Of a DNA stretch of 19,625 nt, positions 1 to 7,228 are shown piece after piece. The stretch lies in the NCBI GenBank assembly GCA_013153675.1, contig JAADEA010000088.1, positions 1 through 19,625 of the forward strand, written 5' to 3'. The position numbers were made by a program, and so were the translations under genes. This DNA is from Campylobacterota bacterium. GTDB taxonomy: Bacteria > Campylobacterota > Campylobacteria > Campylobacterales > Sulfurovaceae. Below the pieces are notes generated by a model that was given only the letters and a program-made list of their open reading frames with translations, did no database searches and had not been told where the DNA came from. Numbering within the stretch: position 1 is the first letter of the stretch; each line of letters begins with the position of its first letter.

Positions 1-1
1 T

Positions 2-298
2 GATCTATGGATCTATTCTTTGGGAGTAGAAAATCAAAAAAAGGAGAAGTTAGAATTACTTTTAAAAGAGAATAATGAGCTTTTAAAAGATATCTCTAAT
101 TATCATATTGGTGTTATAGAACAAAACCCAAAAGATTCTAAATATTACCATGATTTAGCAATGGTTGAAAAGGCTTATTTATTATTAAAGGCAAATAAGA
201 AGAATCAAGCAAAGGTTATATTAGAGCAGATTCCTCAAAATTCTCCTCTAAGTAATATTGCAAAATTTCTTAAACACTATACAATTACTGCAAAATAG
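2..298 (+). CDS. C-terminal part of a TPR/YfgM-like protein (5' end outside window)
   Basis: The reading frame is open from base 2, so this is the 3' end of a larger gene. A TTG at 20 could serve as a start but has no ribosome site and need not be one. The visible 98 or so residues are charged and helical, with a repeated helix-turn-helix pattern (tyrosine/alanine/leucine spacing around YYHDLAMVEKAYLLLK, then a second helix ending in ILEQIP), as in tetratricopeptide-like proteins. The next gene is a BamB-like lipoprotein; in enterobacteria yfgM (a TPR_21 protein) sits directly upstream of bamB, so a YfgM-like periplasmic or membrane-anchored chaperone is the best guess. The family call rests on weak similarity plus gene order. 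The stop codon overlaps the next gene's ribosome site, which implies one transcript. Confidence 0.6.
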   Translation, partial: DLWIYSLGVENQKKEKLELLLKENNELLKDISNYHIGVIEQNPKDSKYYHDLAMVEKAYLLLKANKKNQAKVILEQIPQNSPLSNIAKFLKHYTITAK

Positions 299-307
299 GA
301 GATTTTT

Positions 308-1339
308 ATGAAAAGATTAAAACTTCTCTCTCTTCTTGTTATTAGTGCTTTAATAGTTGGAGGGTGTGGATTTGATGTTAAAAAAGTAGTTCCAGAATTT
401 TTAAAATCATCTCCAGGAATTAGTGCAAAATTTGCTATTAGAAAAATCTCTAAAAGAGCTATTGATGTAAGAAGAGATGGCGTAACATTTGATGATGGCA
501 CATTTGTAACAAGAGAGGGAGAAGGTCCTTTTAAATTGCCTCTTGGATATTACTTTGTGAACAAGAGTTCTTCTAAATATATTGCTGCTGCTCAAAGTGG
601 AAAATTTAAGATTTTTGATTCAAGTGGTGAAGAGATTGTATCTGGTAAAGTTCCATTAGCTATTATATCTGCTTCAATTATAGCAAATCAGATGGTTTAT
701 GTATTAGAAAACAATACAATTGGAGTGTACTCTCTATCAGCAAAAAAGGTTATAGCTTCAAAAACTCTAAAGCCAGCATATGCAATTGATACAAGAGTTG
801 CTAATCCAATATTTTTTAAAGGATTTGCAATTATTCCAACATTAGATGGAAAATTATTAATGATAAATCCTGAGCATCCAGATTTAATTAGAGGGGTAGA
901 TTTAGCAGGAGGAGCTATATTTAGCAATATTATCTATTTAGATACAATTGAGGGAAGAATTATAGCAGCTTCATTAAATATGGTATTATCAATTGCTCCA
1001 GGTGCACTTGAAAAATATAAAGCTCAAGTAGCAGATGTTACTACATCCTCTAATAGAGTCTTTTTGCTAACTATGGATGGTAAAACAATTAAAATGACGC
1101 CAGCTCTAAGAGAAGTTATTAAAAGAAAATTTAAATATGCAGACTTTACAAATATAGCCTATTTAGATGGAAAGGTATTTGCTTTTGCAAGAAGTGGTGC
1201 TTTAGTTGTATTAGATAGCAATCTTTTAAAATATAAAATTTATGCAGTAGGAGAGGCAAGAGATTATAGCTTTGTAGCTCATGATAAATTATATATTGAT
1301 GATAGGGTAGTAGATTTAAATAAACTATCTTATGAATAA
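308..1339 (+). CDS. BamB-like (PQQ/beta-propeller) outer-membrane lipoprotein
   Basis: The 343-residue product starts with a lipoprotein signal (MKRLKLL, a hydrophobic core, then VGGC), so Cys20 should be lipidated. Residue +2 is Gly, not Asp, which favours transfer to the outer membrane. The rest is beta-rich with repeated short blades such as IPTLDGKLLMINP, LLTMDGKTIKM, YLDGKVFAFARSGALVVLD and DDRVVDL, the pattern of PQQ-type beta-propellers. BamB is the propeller lipoprotein of the BAM outer-membrane assembly machine and is similar in size (about 390 residues in E. coli). The AGGAG ribosome site at 297-301 overlaps the upstream stop. The last 8 bases overlap the start of the recombinase gene. 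The propeller fold and lipidation are well supported; membership of the BAM complex is inferred from fold and neighbour. Confidence 0.68.
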   Translation: MKRLKLLSLLVISALIVGGCGFDVKKVVPEFLKSSPGISAKFAIRKISKRAIDVRRDGVTFDDGTFVTREGEGPFKLPLGYYFVNKSSSKYIAAAQSGKFKIFDSSGEEIVSGKVPLAIISASIIANQMVYVLENNTIGVYSLSAKKVIASKTLKPAYAIDTRVANPIFFKGFAIIPTLDGKLLMINPEHPDLIRGVDLAGGAIFSNIIYLDTIEGRIIAASLNMVLSIAPGALEKYKAQVADVTTSSNRVFLLTMDGKTIKMTPALREVIKRKFKYADFTNIAYLDGKVFAFARSGALVVLDSNLLKYKIYAVGEARDYSFVAHDKLYIDDRVVDLNKLSYE

Positions 1340-2159
1340 TGATATTATAGAGGCATTTAGGGAGTATCTTCTTATAAATAAGGGGGTTAGAAAAAATACC
1401 CTTCTTGCTTATATAAAAGATATAGAGCAATTTAGCTCTTTTTTAAATCTCTCTTTATTAGAGGTGCAAAGTGAAGATATTATTAATTTTTTATCCTCTT
1501 TTAAAAATAAAAGAACTTTAAATAGAAAATTATCTTCAATTAGAGTATTTTATAATTTTTGCAAAGAGGTTGAATTTAGAGATTATGATGTTATTATAGA
1601 ATCTGCAAAAATTCCAAAAGAATTACCTATCTATTTAGAGTATGAAGAGATAAAAAGGGCTGTTGAATCAATAGGAGATAGTAAATTTTTAGATATAAGA
1701 GATAGGGCTTTTATTCTATTTTTATATGCAACTGGAGCAAGAGTAAGTGAAGCTCTTTTAGCAAATAGAGATGATATTGAAAATGGATGGTTTAAAATTA
1801 GATATGCTAAAGGAGAGAAAGAGAGAATAGTTCCAATTGCAAAGAGAGCATTAAATGAGATAGAGAGATATCTTTTACTAAGAGATGATAAAAATGAGGC
1901 TCTATGGGTAAATTATAAAAAAGAGAGATTAAGTAGAGTGAGTGCTTTTAAGATAACAAAAAAATATTTAGGTGTATCTCCTCATATATTAAGGCATTCT
2001 TTTGCTACCTCTTTAATTTTAGGAGGAGCAGATTTAAGGGTTGTTCAAGAGCTATTAGGTCATAGTTCAATGGCTACTACTCAAATATATACCCATATTC
2101 AACGAGAAAATTTAAAAGAGACACTATTTAAATATCATCCTCTAAAGGATATAAAATAA
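1332..2159 (+). CDS. Xer-type tyrosine site-specific recombinase (275 aa)
   Basis: A complete tyrosine recombinase. Residues 1-95 form a SAM-like core-binding domain (VRKNTLLAYIKDIEQF) and residues 100-275 the catalytic domain. The full catalytic set is visible: Arg137 in ATGARVSE, Lys160, His218 and Arg221 in HILRH, His244 in LLGHSS, and the nucleophile Tyr253 in QIYTHIQ. The length matches XerC/XerD (about 300 aa); the XerH proteins of Campylobacter and Helicobacter are about 355-360 aa. The protein ends at HPLKDIK, where XerD-type proteins usually end, so it is not truncated. Its ATG lies inside the lipoprotein gene (8-base overlap), so it is translated in a housekeeping operon, with no mobile-element genes nearby. 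Chromosome dimer resolution is the likely role; whether it acts on a dif site or a mobile target cannot be seen. Confidence 0.85.
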   Translation: MNNDIIEAFREYLLINKGVRKNTLLAYIKDIEQFSSFLNLSLLEVQSEDIINFLSSFKNKRTLNRKLSSIRVFYNFCKEVEFRDYDVIIESAKIPKELPIYLEYEEIKRAVESIGDSKFLDIRDRAFILFLYATGARVSEALLANRDDIENGWFKIRYAKGEKERIVPIAKRALNEIERYLLLRDDKNEALWVNYKKERLSRVSAFKITKKYLGVSPHILRHSFATSLILGGADLRVVQELLGHSSMATTQIYTHIQRENLKETLFKYHPLKDIK

Positions 2160-2467
2160 AAGAGGTAATTGAGCGACTTCAAAGAGAAAAGATTATCTGT
2201 AAAAGATTTAATAAAATAAAAGAGATAGGAAAAAAGAGCTACTTTGTAGGAGTTGATATTAAAGATTTTTACTGTTTTGTTGTATATATCTATAAAGATT
2301 CTTTATTGACTTATAAAGAGATAGAGGAGATATTAGATTTTTTAGAAAAAATAGAGAGGAAAAATAGTCTAAAAATAAAGAGGAGATTTTTATTAGTTAA
2401 AGGAGCAATAGCAAAAAAAGCTAAAGAGAGTATTAAAACTTTTAATATAAAGATTTTAAATATGTAG
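2156..2467 (+). CDS. Uncharacterised 103-codon protein, apparent ATA start overlapping the xer stop
   Basis: A frame free of stops from 2132 to the TAG at 2465-2467 encodes a protein-like sequence (from 2156: KEVIERLQREKIICKRFNKI, then GKKSYFVGVDIKDFYCFVVY and a long charged helix ending near KIKRRFLLVKGAIAKKAKES). Codon use (AGA for Arg, TTA for Leu, AAA for Lys) matches the neighbours. There is no in-frame ATG, GTG or TTG near the beginning. An ATA at 2156-2158 lies 6 bases after an AAGGA (2145-2149) and overlaps the xer TAA as ATAA. A single G-to-A change would turn the usual ATGA stop/start overlap into ATAA. I therefore call ATA the start, either a rare functional start or a crippled one. 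Predicted order is alpha, beta-beta, alpha, beta, alpha; I recognise no family and assign no function. Confidence 0.6.
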   Translation: MKEVIERLQREKIICKRFNKIKEIGKKSYFVGVDIKDFYCFVVYIYKDSLLTYKEIEEILDFLEKIERKNSLKIKRRFLLVKGAIAKKAKESIKTFNIKILNM

Positions 2468-2482
2468 CTTTTATTAATCCTT

Positions 2483-2491
2483 TGATATAAT
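2483..2491 (+). promoter_or_regulatory. Extended -10 promoter for ispA-tkt
   Basis: TGATATAAT is a perfect extended -10 (TGnTATAAT) with the hexamer at 2486-2491, in the 51-base gap before the ispA ATG and just after the upstream stop. No convincing -35 is visible, as is common in Campylobacterota promoters and for extended -10 elements. Transcription would start near 2498, giving a 5' leader of about 20 bases. Confidence 0.6.
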
Positions 2492-2518
2492 TCGCCAACT
2501 TTGAAATAAGAGTTGATT

Positions 2519-3370
2519 ATGGAGAGATTTGAAAAGTATTTATTAGATATATTACCCTCTCTAAAAACGATCCATCCTCATATAAATCAAGCTCTAAAGG
2601 TAATGGTAGAAGCTGGTGGTAAAAGATTTAGACCTATGCTTTTATTAAAAGTAGTTGAAGCTTATGAGCCTCTTTTATTAGAGAGCTCTTTTCAAGTTGC
2701 AGCAGCAGTTGAGATTTTTCATACCTACTCTTTAATTCATGATGATTTGCCCTCAATGGATGATGCCTCATTAAGAAGAGGAGTAGAGACTCTGCATAAA
2801 AGATATGATGAAGCTCTTGCCATATTAGTGGGAGATGCTTTTAATACATATGCTTTTGAACTGATTGCAACTGCCCCTTTAAGAGATGATGTAAAAGTTG
2901 AACTTATAAAGATTTTGAGTCAAAATGGCGGTATTAGAGGGATGGTATTAGGACAGGCTTTAGATATCTATTTTGAAAATATACCTTTAAAAAGAGAAGA
3001 TATTATAGAACTTCACAAAAATAAAACAGCCAAATTAATTGGAGCTTCTTTAAAGATGGGGGGAGTGATTGTTGATTTATCAAAAGAGCTTCAAGATAAG
3101 TTATATCAATTGGGTATTGAAGTTGGAATTTTATTTCAAATTCAAGATGATATTTTAGATTTAGTGAGTAATTCACAAAAAGAGGGCAAAGATGTAAGAA
3201 AAGATGAAAATAAAAATAACTTTGCTTTAATTCTTGGATTAAAAGAGGCTATAAATGAAGCAGATAGATTAGCTAAAGATATAGAAACGATGTTAGATAG
3301 TTTTGATAACAATTTGCAAAAAGCCTTAAAAGATATTTTAAGTAAATATCTATATAGACATAAAATATAA
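2519..3370 (+). CDS. ispA: Short-chain polyprenyl (geranyl/farnesyl) diphosphate synthase
   Basis: This enzyme condenses dimethylallyl or geranyl diphosphate with isopentenyl diphosphate, feeding quinone and undecaprenyl synthesis in the cytosol. Both metal-binding aspartate clusters are present: DDLPSMD at residues 75-81 (the bacterial type with two extra residues) followed by the RRG of ASLRRG, and QDDILD at 209-214. GGKRFRPM at 33-40 binds the isopentenyl diphosphate. The 283-residue length is normal for IspA. The ATG at 2519 is preferred over an in-frame TTG at 2513, because AAGAG (2507-2511) lies 7 bases before the ATG but only 1 before the TTG. tkt follows 10 bases downstream, as in C. 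jejuni. Product chain length (C10, C15 or longer) cannot be set from sequence alone. Confidence 0.93.
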   Translation: MERFEKYLLDILPSLKTIHPHINQALKVMVEAGGKRFRPMLLLKVVEAYEPLLLESSFQVAAAVEIFHTYSLIHDDLPSMDDASLRRGVETLHKRYDEALAILVGDAFNTYAFELIATAPLRDDVKVELIKILSQNGGIRGMVLGQALDIYFENIPLKREDIIELHKNKTAKLIGASLKMGGVIVDLSKELQDKLYQLGIEVGILFQIQDDILDLVSNSQKEGKDVRKDENKNNFALILGLKEAINEADRLAKDIETMLDSFDNNLQKALKDILSKYLYRHKI

Positions 3371-3380
3371 AAGGATAGTG

Positions 3381-5360
3381 ATGGATATAAGAGAAAAAAT
3401 GGCTAATACAATTAGATTTTTAGCTGCAGATATGGTAGAGAGAGCTAAAAGTGGGCATCCTGGTGCTGCGATGGGTTTAGCTGATATTGCAGTAGTATTA
3501 AGTGATCATCTAAAACATAATCCTAAAAATCCAAAATGGCTAAATAGAGATAGATTAGTATTCTCTGGAGGGCATGTTACTCCTTTAATCTATTCTCTTC
3601 TTTATTTATGGGGATATGATTTATCATTAGAGGATCTAAAAAACTTTAGACAACTTGGTTCAAAAACACCTGGACACCCAGAAGTTGGACATACCCCAGG
3701 AGTTGAGATTACTACTGGACCTTTGGGACAAGGTGTGGCAAATGCAGTTGGTTTTGCTATGGCTAAAGAGTTTAGTGCAAATAGACTAAACTCTCCAAAT
3801 TGTAAAATTATTGACCATAAAATATACTGTTTTTGTGGAGATGGAGATTTAGAAGAGGGTATTAGTTATGAAGCATGTGCCTTAGCTGGTAGATTAAATT
3901 TAAAGGATTTAATCTTAATTTATGATAGTAATCATATTACAATTGAAGGGGATGTTAAGTTAGCTTGGAATGAAAAAGTAAGAGATAGATTTTTGGCTCA
4001 AAATTGGCATGTAATAGAGATTAATGGACACGACTATGAAGAGATAGATAGAGCTTTTAATGAGGCAAAAAGTGCTCAAAAACCAGTAATTATTATTGCA
4101 AATACAATCATTGCTAAAGGTGCTGTTGGTCTTGAAGGAGATCCTAAGACTCATGGAGCTCCTCTTGGAGAGGAGGTAATTAAAGCTTCTAAAAAAGCAG
4201 CTGGATTTGATCCTAATAAAGAGTTTTTTGTACCAGAGGATGTGTTGGTTCGCTTTAGATGTGCGGTGGAAAAAGGTGAGTTATATGAAAAAGAGTGGAA
4301 TAAACTTATATTAGAAGCTCCTTTTAAAGAGCAAAATGAAGCATTAGATAGATTATTAAATCCTGATTTTAGTTCTATTGAGTGGCCAGAGTTTAACCAT
4401 AAAGATCATCCTCAAATGGCAACAAGAGAGAGTAATGGAATTATTTTAAATGCAATAGCTAAAGCAATTCCATCTTTTATTGGAGGAAGTGCAGATTTGG
4501 CTCCATCTAATAAGACATATTTAAAAGATATGGGAGAGTTTCCAAAAGGTAAAAATATCCACTTTGGTATTAGAGAACATGCAATGGGTGCAATTAGCAA
4601 TGCGATGGCTCTATATGGTACGGTAATTCCTTTTAATGCTACATTTTTTGTATTTAGCGACTATCAAAAGCCTGCTGTTAGAATTGCAGCCCTATCTAAT
4701 ATTAAAAACTTCTTTATTTGGACTCATGATAGTATAGGGGTTGGGGAAGATGGACCAACCCATCAACCAATAGAGCATCTTACTCAATTTAGAGCTTTAC
4801 CAAATTTTTATGTATGGCGTCCAGCAGATGCGACAGAGAATGTGGAGGCATGGAAGAAGGCATTAGAGATAGATGCTCCTCAAGCATTTGTATTGAGTCG
4901 TCAAAAACTAAAGACTCTTAAACCAGATAGAGATTTTGGAGATGTATCAAAAGGTGCTTATATTATTAAAAAGAGAGAAAATGCTCAAATTACCATTATG
5001 GCAAGTGGATCTGAAGTGATGCCATCTTTGCAGGCTGGATGCTTTTTAGAAAAGATGGGTATTATGGCAAATATTGTATCTGTGCCATGTTTTGATCTTT
5101 TTGAAGAGCAACCTATAGAGTATAAAGAAAAAGTATTAGATCCAAAGACAAAGATATTAGCAGTAGAGGCTGCAAGAGGAGTTGAATATTATAAATATGC
5201 AGATGATGTACTCTCTATGGATAGTTTTGGAGAGTCCGCACCAGCAAATGAGTTATTTAAAAAATATGGTTTTACTATTAAAGCAATTAAAGAAAGAGCA
5301 GCTAAATTGCTTGGAGTTGAAAATAAGATAGTAAAAATAGATAAACTTGGTGAAGCTTAA
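3381..5360 (+). CDS. tkt: Transketolase
   Basis: Transfers two-carbon ketol units between sugar phosphates in the non-oxidative pentose phosphate pathway, using thiamine diphosphate. The 659-residue product has the standard three-domain length. Visible motifs are SGHPGAAMG (residues 24-32, His26 of the active site), TTGPLGQG (111-118), the cofactor motif GDGDLEEG through Asn184, GIREHAMGAI near 400 with the catalytic glutamate, and HDSIGVGEDGPTHQPIEHL shortly after. The ATG at 3381 is chosen because AAGGA (3371-3375) is 5 bases upstream; an in-frame GTG at 3378 would leave only 2. It is cotranscribed with ispA and followed 19 bases later by a small winged-helix gene. In an organism without oxidative pentose phosphate enzymes it would supply ribose and erythrose phosphates; that is inference. 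Confidence 0.96.
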   Translation: MDIREKMANTIRFLAADMVERAKSGHPGAAMGLADIAVVLSDHLKHNPKNPKWLNRDRLVFSGGHVTPLIYSLLYLWGYDLSLEDLKNFRQLGSKTPGHPEVGHTPGVEITTGPLGQGVANAVGFAMAKEFSANRLNSPNCKIIDHKIYCFCGDGDLEEGISYEACALAGRLNLKDLILIYDSNHITIEGDVKLAWNEKVRDRFLAQNWHVIEINGHDYEEIDRAFNEAKSAQKPVIIIANTIIAKGAVGLEGDPKTHGAPLGEEVIKASKKAAGFDPNKEFFVPEDVLVRFRCAVEKGELYEKEWNKLILEAPFKEQNEALDRLLNPDFSSIEWPEFNHKDHPQMATRESNGIILNAIAKAIPSFIGGSADLAPSNKTYLKDMGEFPKGKNIHFGIREHAMGAISNAMALYGTVIPFNATFFVFSDYQKPAVRIAALSNIKNFFIWTHDSIGVGEDGPTHQPIEHLTQFRALPNFYVWRPADATENVEAWKKALEIDAPQAFVLSRQKLKTLKPDRDFGDVSKGAYIIKKRENAQITIMASGSEVMPSLQAGCFLEKMGIMANIVSVPCFDLFEEQPIEYKEKVLDPKTKILAVEAARGVEYYKYADDVLSMDSFGESAPANELFKKYGFTIKAIKERAAKLLGVENKIVKIDKLGEA

Positions 5361-5379
5361 TTTTAAAAAAGGAGGTTTA

Positions 5380-5559
5380 ATGAGCTTAGAAGAGCAAGTA
5401 TTAGAAGTTATGAAAAAAAATGGTGAGCCAATGAAAAGTGGTGATATTGCAAAGATTTTAGGAGTAGATACAAAAGAGGTTTCAAAAGCTATTAAAAAAT
5501 TAAAAGCTGAAGGAAAAATAGAATCTCCAAAAAGATGTTATTACGCTCCAAAGAGTTAA
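5380..5559 (+). CDS. Small (59 aa) winged helix-turn-helix protein
   Basis: The whole protein is one winged-helix unit: helix 1 EEQVLEVMKKNG, then PMKSGDIAKILG as helix 2 and DTKEVSKAIKKLKAEGKI as the recognition helix, and a short wing ending in SPKRCYYAPKS. I recall similar about 60-residue proteins with an SPKRCYYAP end from anaerobic bacteria and archaea, annotated only as MarR/ArsR-like regulators. The ATG at 5380 follows a nearly perfect AAAGGAGGT at 5368-5375, so translation should be strong; an in-frame TTG at 5347 inside tkt is unlikely. It is the last gene of the ispA-tkt operon. There is no effector domain and only one cysteine. It may be a DNA-binding regulator or nucleoid-associated protein; the target is unknown. 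Confidence 0.8.
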   Translation: MSLEEQVLEVMKKNGEPMKSGDIAKILGVDTKEVSKAIKKLKAEGKIESPKRCYYAPKS

Positions 5560-5582
5560 TTCTCTTTGGAGTTTAAATTTTT
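5546..5582 (+). terminator. Rho-independent terminator of the ispA-tkt-wHTH operon
   Basis: A 10-bp perfect stem, CTCCAAAGAG at 5546-5555 with CTCTTTGGAG at 5562-5571 and a TTAATT loop, is followed by TTTAAATTTTT. The stem contains the last codons and the stop of the winged-helix gene. The minus-strand dehydrogenase gene ends 2 bases away; on that strand the same hairpin has no T-run behind it, so termination there would be weaker. Confidence 0.88.
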
Positions 5583-6253
5583 CTTATATCTATATATTCG
5601 CCTGATGGGAAAGTTTGAAGAGAATCTAATTTTTCTATTATATTTTTTGCTGCTTCTTTAGGGGTCATTTTTGGTGAAGTTATTAATCTTTTAATAACAG
5701 GAAATTTTTCTTGGTCCTCTTTTAATACACTCTTTAACATAGGGGTATCTATTAATCCTGGAGCAAGTGAGTATAATTTTGTATCTTTAAACTCATGAGA
5801 GTATAGTTTAATTAACATATTTAGTGAACTTTTTGAAAGAGCATATGAGCTCCATCCTCTTGCTCCACTTATACTTGCACCACTACTAATTGCAATAATT
5901 AATTTTGGAGGATTTGTTAAAAAATAATCTAAAATTATCTTATTTGCCCAAACATTAATAGTATATATATCATTTATCTCTTTTATGGAAGATTCTTCAA
6001 TAGTCTCTATCTTTCCTAAAACAGCTGCATTTAAAAAGGCTATATCAATTTTTTGATCTATTAATTCTCTAAGGGCTGTTTCAATCTTTTCAAGATAATT
6101 TAAATCTAAATATTTAAAATATAAAGAGTTATATTCTTTTAAAGAGGGAGCAATCTTTTTGCCAATAGCATATACTTTGTTCTTTTCTTGAAGATAAAAA
6201 CTTGCAATTGCCTCTCCTAAGCCACTTCCAATACCGCTAATAAAGATATTCAT
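5573..6253 (-). CDS. Short-chain dehydrogenase/reductase (SDR)
   Basis: A 226-residue classical SDR: a Rossmann fold using NAD(P)H to oxidise or reduce a small carbonyl or hydroxyl substrate. The nucleotide-binding motif SGIGSGLG is at residues 6-13. The NNAG motif is replaced by LNAAVLG (74-80). The structural Asn100 is in TINVWAN, and the catalytic Ser123/124, Tyr137 and Lys141 are in ISSGAS and YALSK. APGLIDTPM (164-172) is the usual loop after the catalytic strand. It starts 8 bases after the ppk2 stop, with an AGGAG ribosome site overlapping that stop, so the two are cotranscribed. It is a little shorter than typical SDRs (about 250). The substrate cannot be predicted. Confidence 0.88.
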   Translation of the reverse strand: MNIFISGIGSGLGEAIASFYLQEKNKVYAIGKKIAPSLKEYNSLYFKYLDLNYLEKIETALRELIDQKIDIAFLNAAVLGKIETIEESSIKEINDIYTINVWANKIILDYFLTNPPKLIIAISSGASISGARGWSSYALSKSSLNMLIKLYSHEFKDTKLYSLAPGLIDTPMLKSVLKEDQEKFPVIKRLITSPKMTPKEAAKNIIEKLDSLQTFPSGEYIDIRKI

Positions 6254-6261
6254 TTACTCTC

Positions 6262-7170
6262 CTAATCTATTTGTATATTTTTTCTATGGTAGCGCTGTAC
6301 AATATCTGGATCTGGAATTAAAGAGACTCTTGCTTTATCTTTTCCTTCATATGGAATTTGAGATAGTACATATCTAATAGATTCAAGTCTTGCCATCTTT
6401 TTATTATTTGAATTTACAATTATCCATGGACTATAAGATGTATGGGTTCTGCTAAACATCTCTTCTTTGTAATAGGTAATTTTATCCCATAATTCTTGGG
6501 CTTTTTTATCTACTGGACTTAATTTCCACTGTTTTAGTGGATTTCTCATCCTCTCTTTAAATCTTTTTTGTTGAGTCTCTTTAGAGATTGAAAACCAAAA
6601 TTTAATTAATGTAATTCCATCATCAATTAGGGCATGTTCAATCTCTGGTACCTCTTTTATAAATTTTTCATATTGTTCTTTTGTACAAAATCCATATACA
6701 GGTTCTACAATTGCTCTGTTATACCAACTTCTATCAAAAAATACAATCTCTCCTGGATCTGGTAGATGTTTAAAATATCTTTGAAAATAAAATTGCCCTT
6801 TTTCTATTTCAGTGGGAGCAGGAAGAGCTACTACTCTATATTTTCTTGGGTTTAGATGCATTGTAAATCTTTTAATAGATCCTCCTTTGCCTGCTGCATC
6901 TCTACCTTCAAAAATAATCATAACTCTCTTTTTATTATCATATATCCAATTTTGCATTTTTATTAATTCAATTTGAAGTTTAATTAACTCATCTTCATAC
7001 TCAGCCTCTTTTAGAGCTTTATTAATCTTTTTCTTTTTTACTAACTCTAATAACCCTTTTTTGGTTCTTAACTTGTGAAGTTTCTCTTCGATTTTTAAGA
7101 CTCTATTTTTTAAAGAGGGCTCTTTAATATGCTCTTTTAGGTAGTTAATCTCTTCAAATAAGCTTGACAT
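6262..7170 (-). CDS. ppk2: Polyphosphate kinase 2 family protein
   Basis: PPK2 proteins use inorganic polyphosphate to phosphorylate nucleotides (or the reverse). The 302-residue product has the family's P-loop kinase core: Walker A FEGRDAAGKGGSIKRF (residues 87-102) and Walker B FFDRSWYNRA (144-153), then the lid region around FKERMRNPLKQWKLSPVD. The N-terminal 75 residues are a charged helical extension. Length is as expected for one-domain PPK2. The start at 7170 has AAGGA 7-8 bases upstream and a good -10 beyond it. C. jejuni has a related PPK2 (Cj0604) linked to GTP supply and stress survival. Whether this enzyme prefers NDPs or NMPs (class I, II or III) cannot be told by eye. Confidence 0.92.
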   Translation of the reverse strand: MSSLFEEINYLKEHIKEPSLKNRVLKIEEKLHKLRTKKGLLELVKKKKINKALKEAEYEDELIKLQIELIKMQNWIYDNKKRVMIIFEGRDAAGKGGSIKRFTMHLNPRKYRVVALPAPTEIEKGQFYFQRYFKHLPDPGEIVFFDRSWYNRAIVEPVYGFCTKEQYEKFIKEVPEIEHALIDDGITLIKFWFSISKETQQKRFKERMRNPLKQWKLSPVDKKAQELWDKITYYKEEMFSRTHTSYSPWIIVNSNNKKMARLESIRYVLSQIPYEGKDKARVSLIPDPDIVQRYHRKNIQID

Positions 7171-7196
7171 TGCTCTTCCTTTTTATTATTTAACTA

Positions 7197-7202
7197 ATTA
7201 TA
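7197..7202 (-). promoter_or_regulatory. Candidate -10 box for the ppk2-SDR operon
   Basis: On the minus strand a perfect TATAAT preceded by ATTG lies 27 bases before the ppk2 ATG, in the gap after the upstream HTH gene. No TTGACA-like -35 is seen at the matching distance. It suggests ppk2-SDR can be transcribed independently of the genes upstream. Confidence 0.5.
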
Positions 7203-7228
7203 CAATAAATTTAAGAGCCCTCATATTT

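Noticed and set aside
20..22. TTG as the start of the first gene
   Set aside because: The frame is open to base 2 with similar composition and no ribosome site precedes the TTG; the gene is simply cut by the window.
1332..2159. The recombinase as part of an integrated element or integron
   Set aside because: No attachment repeats, tRNA, transposase, phage genes or attC-like series nearby, and it overlaps a housekeeping lipoprotein gene.
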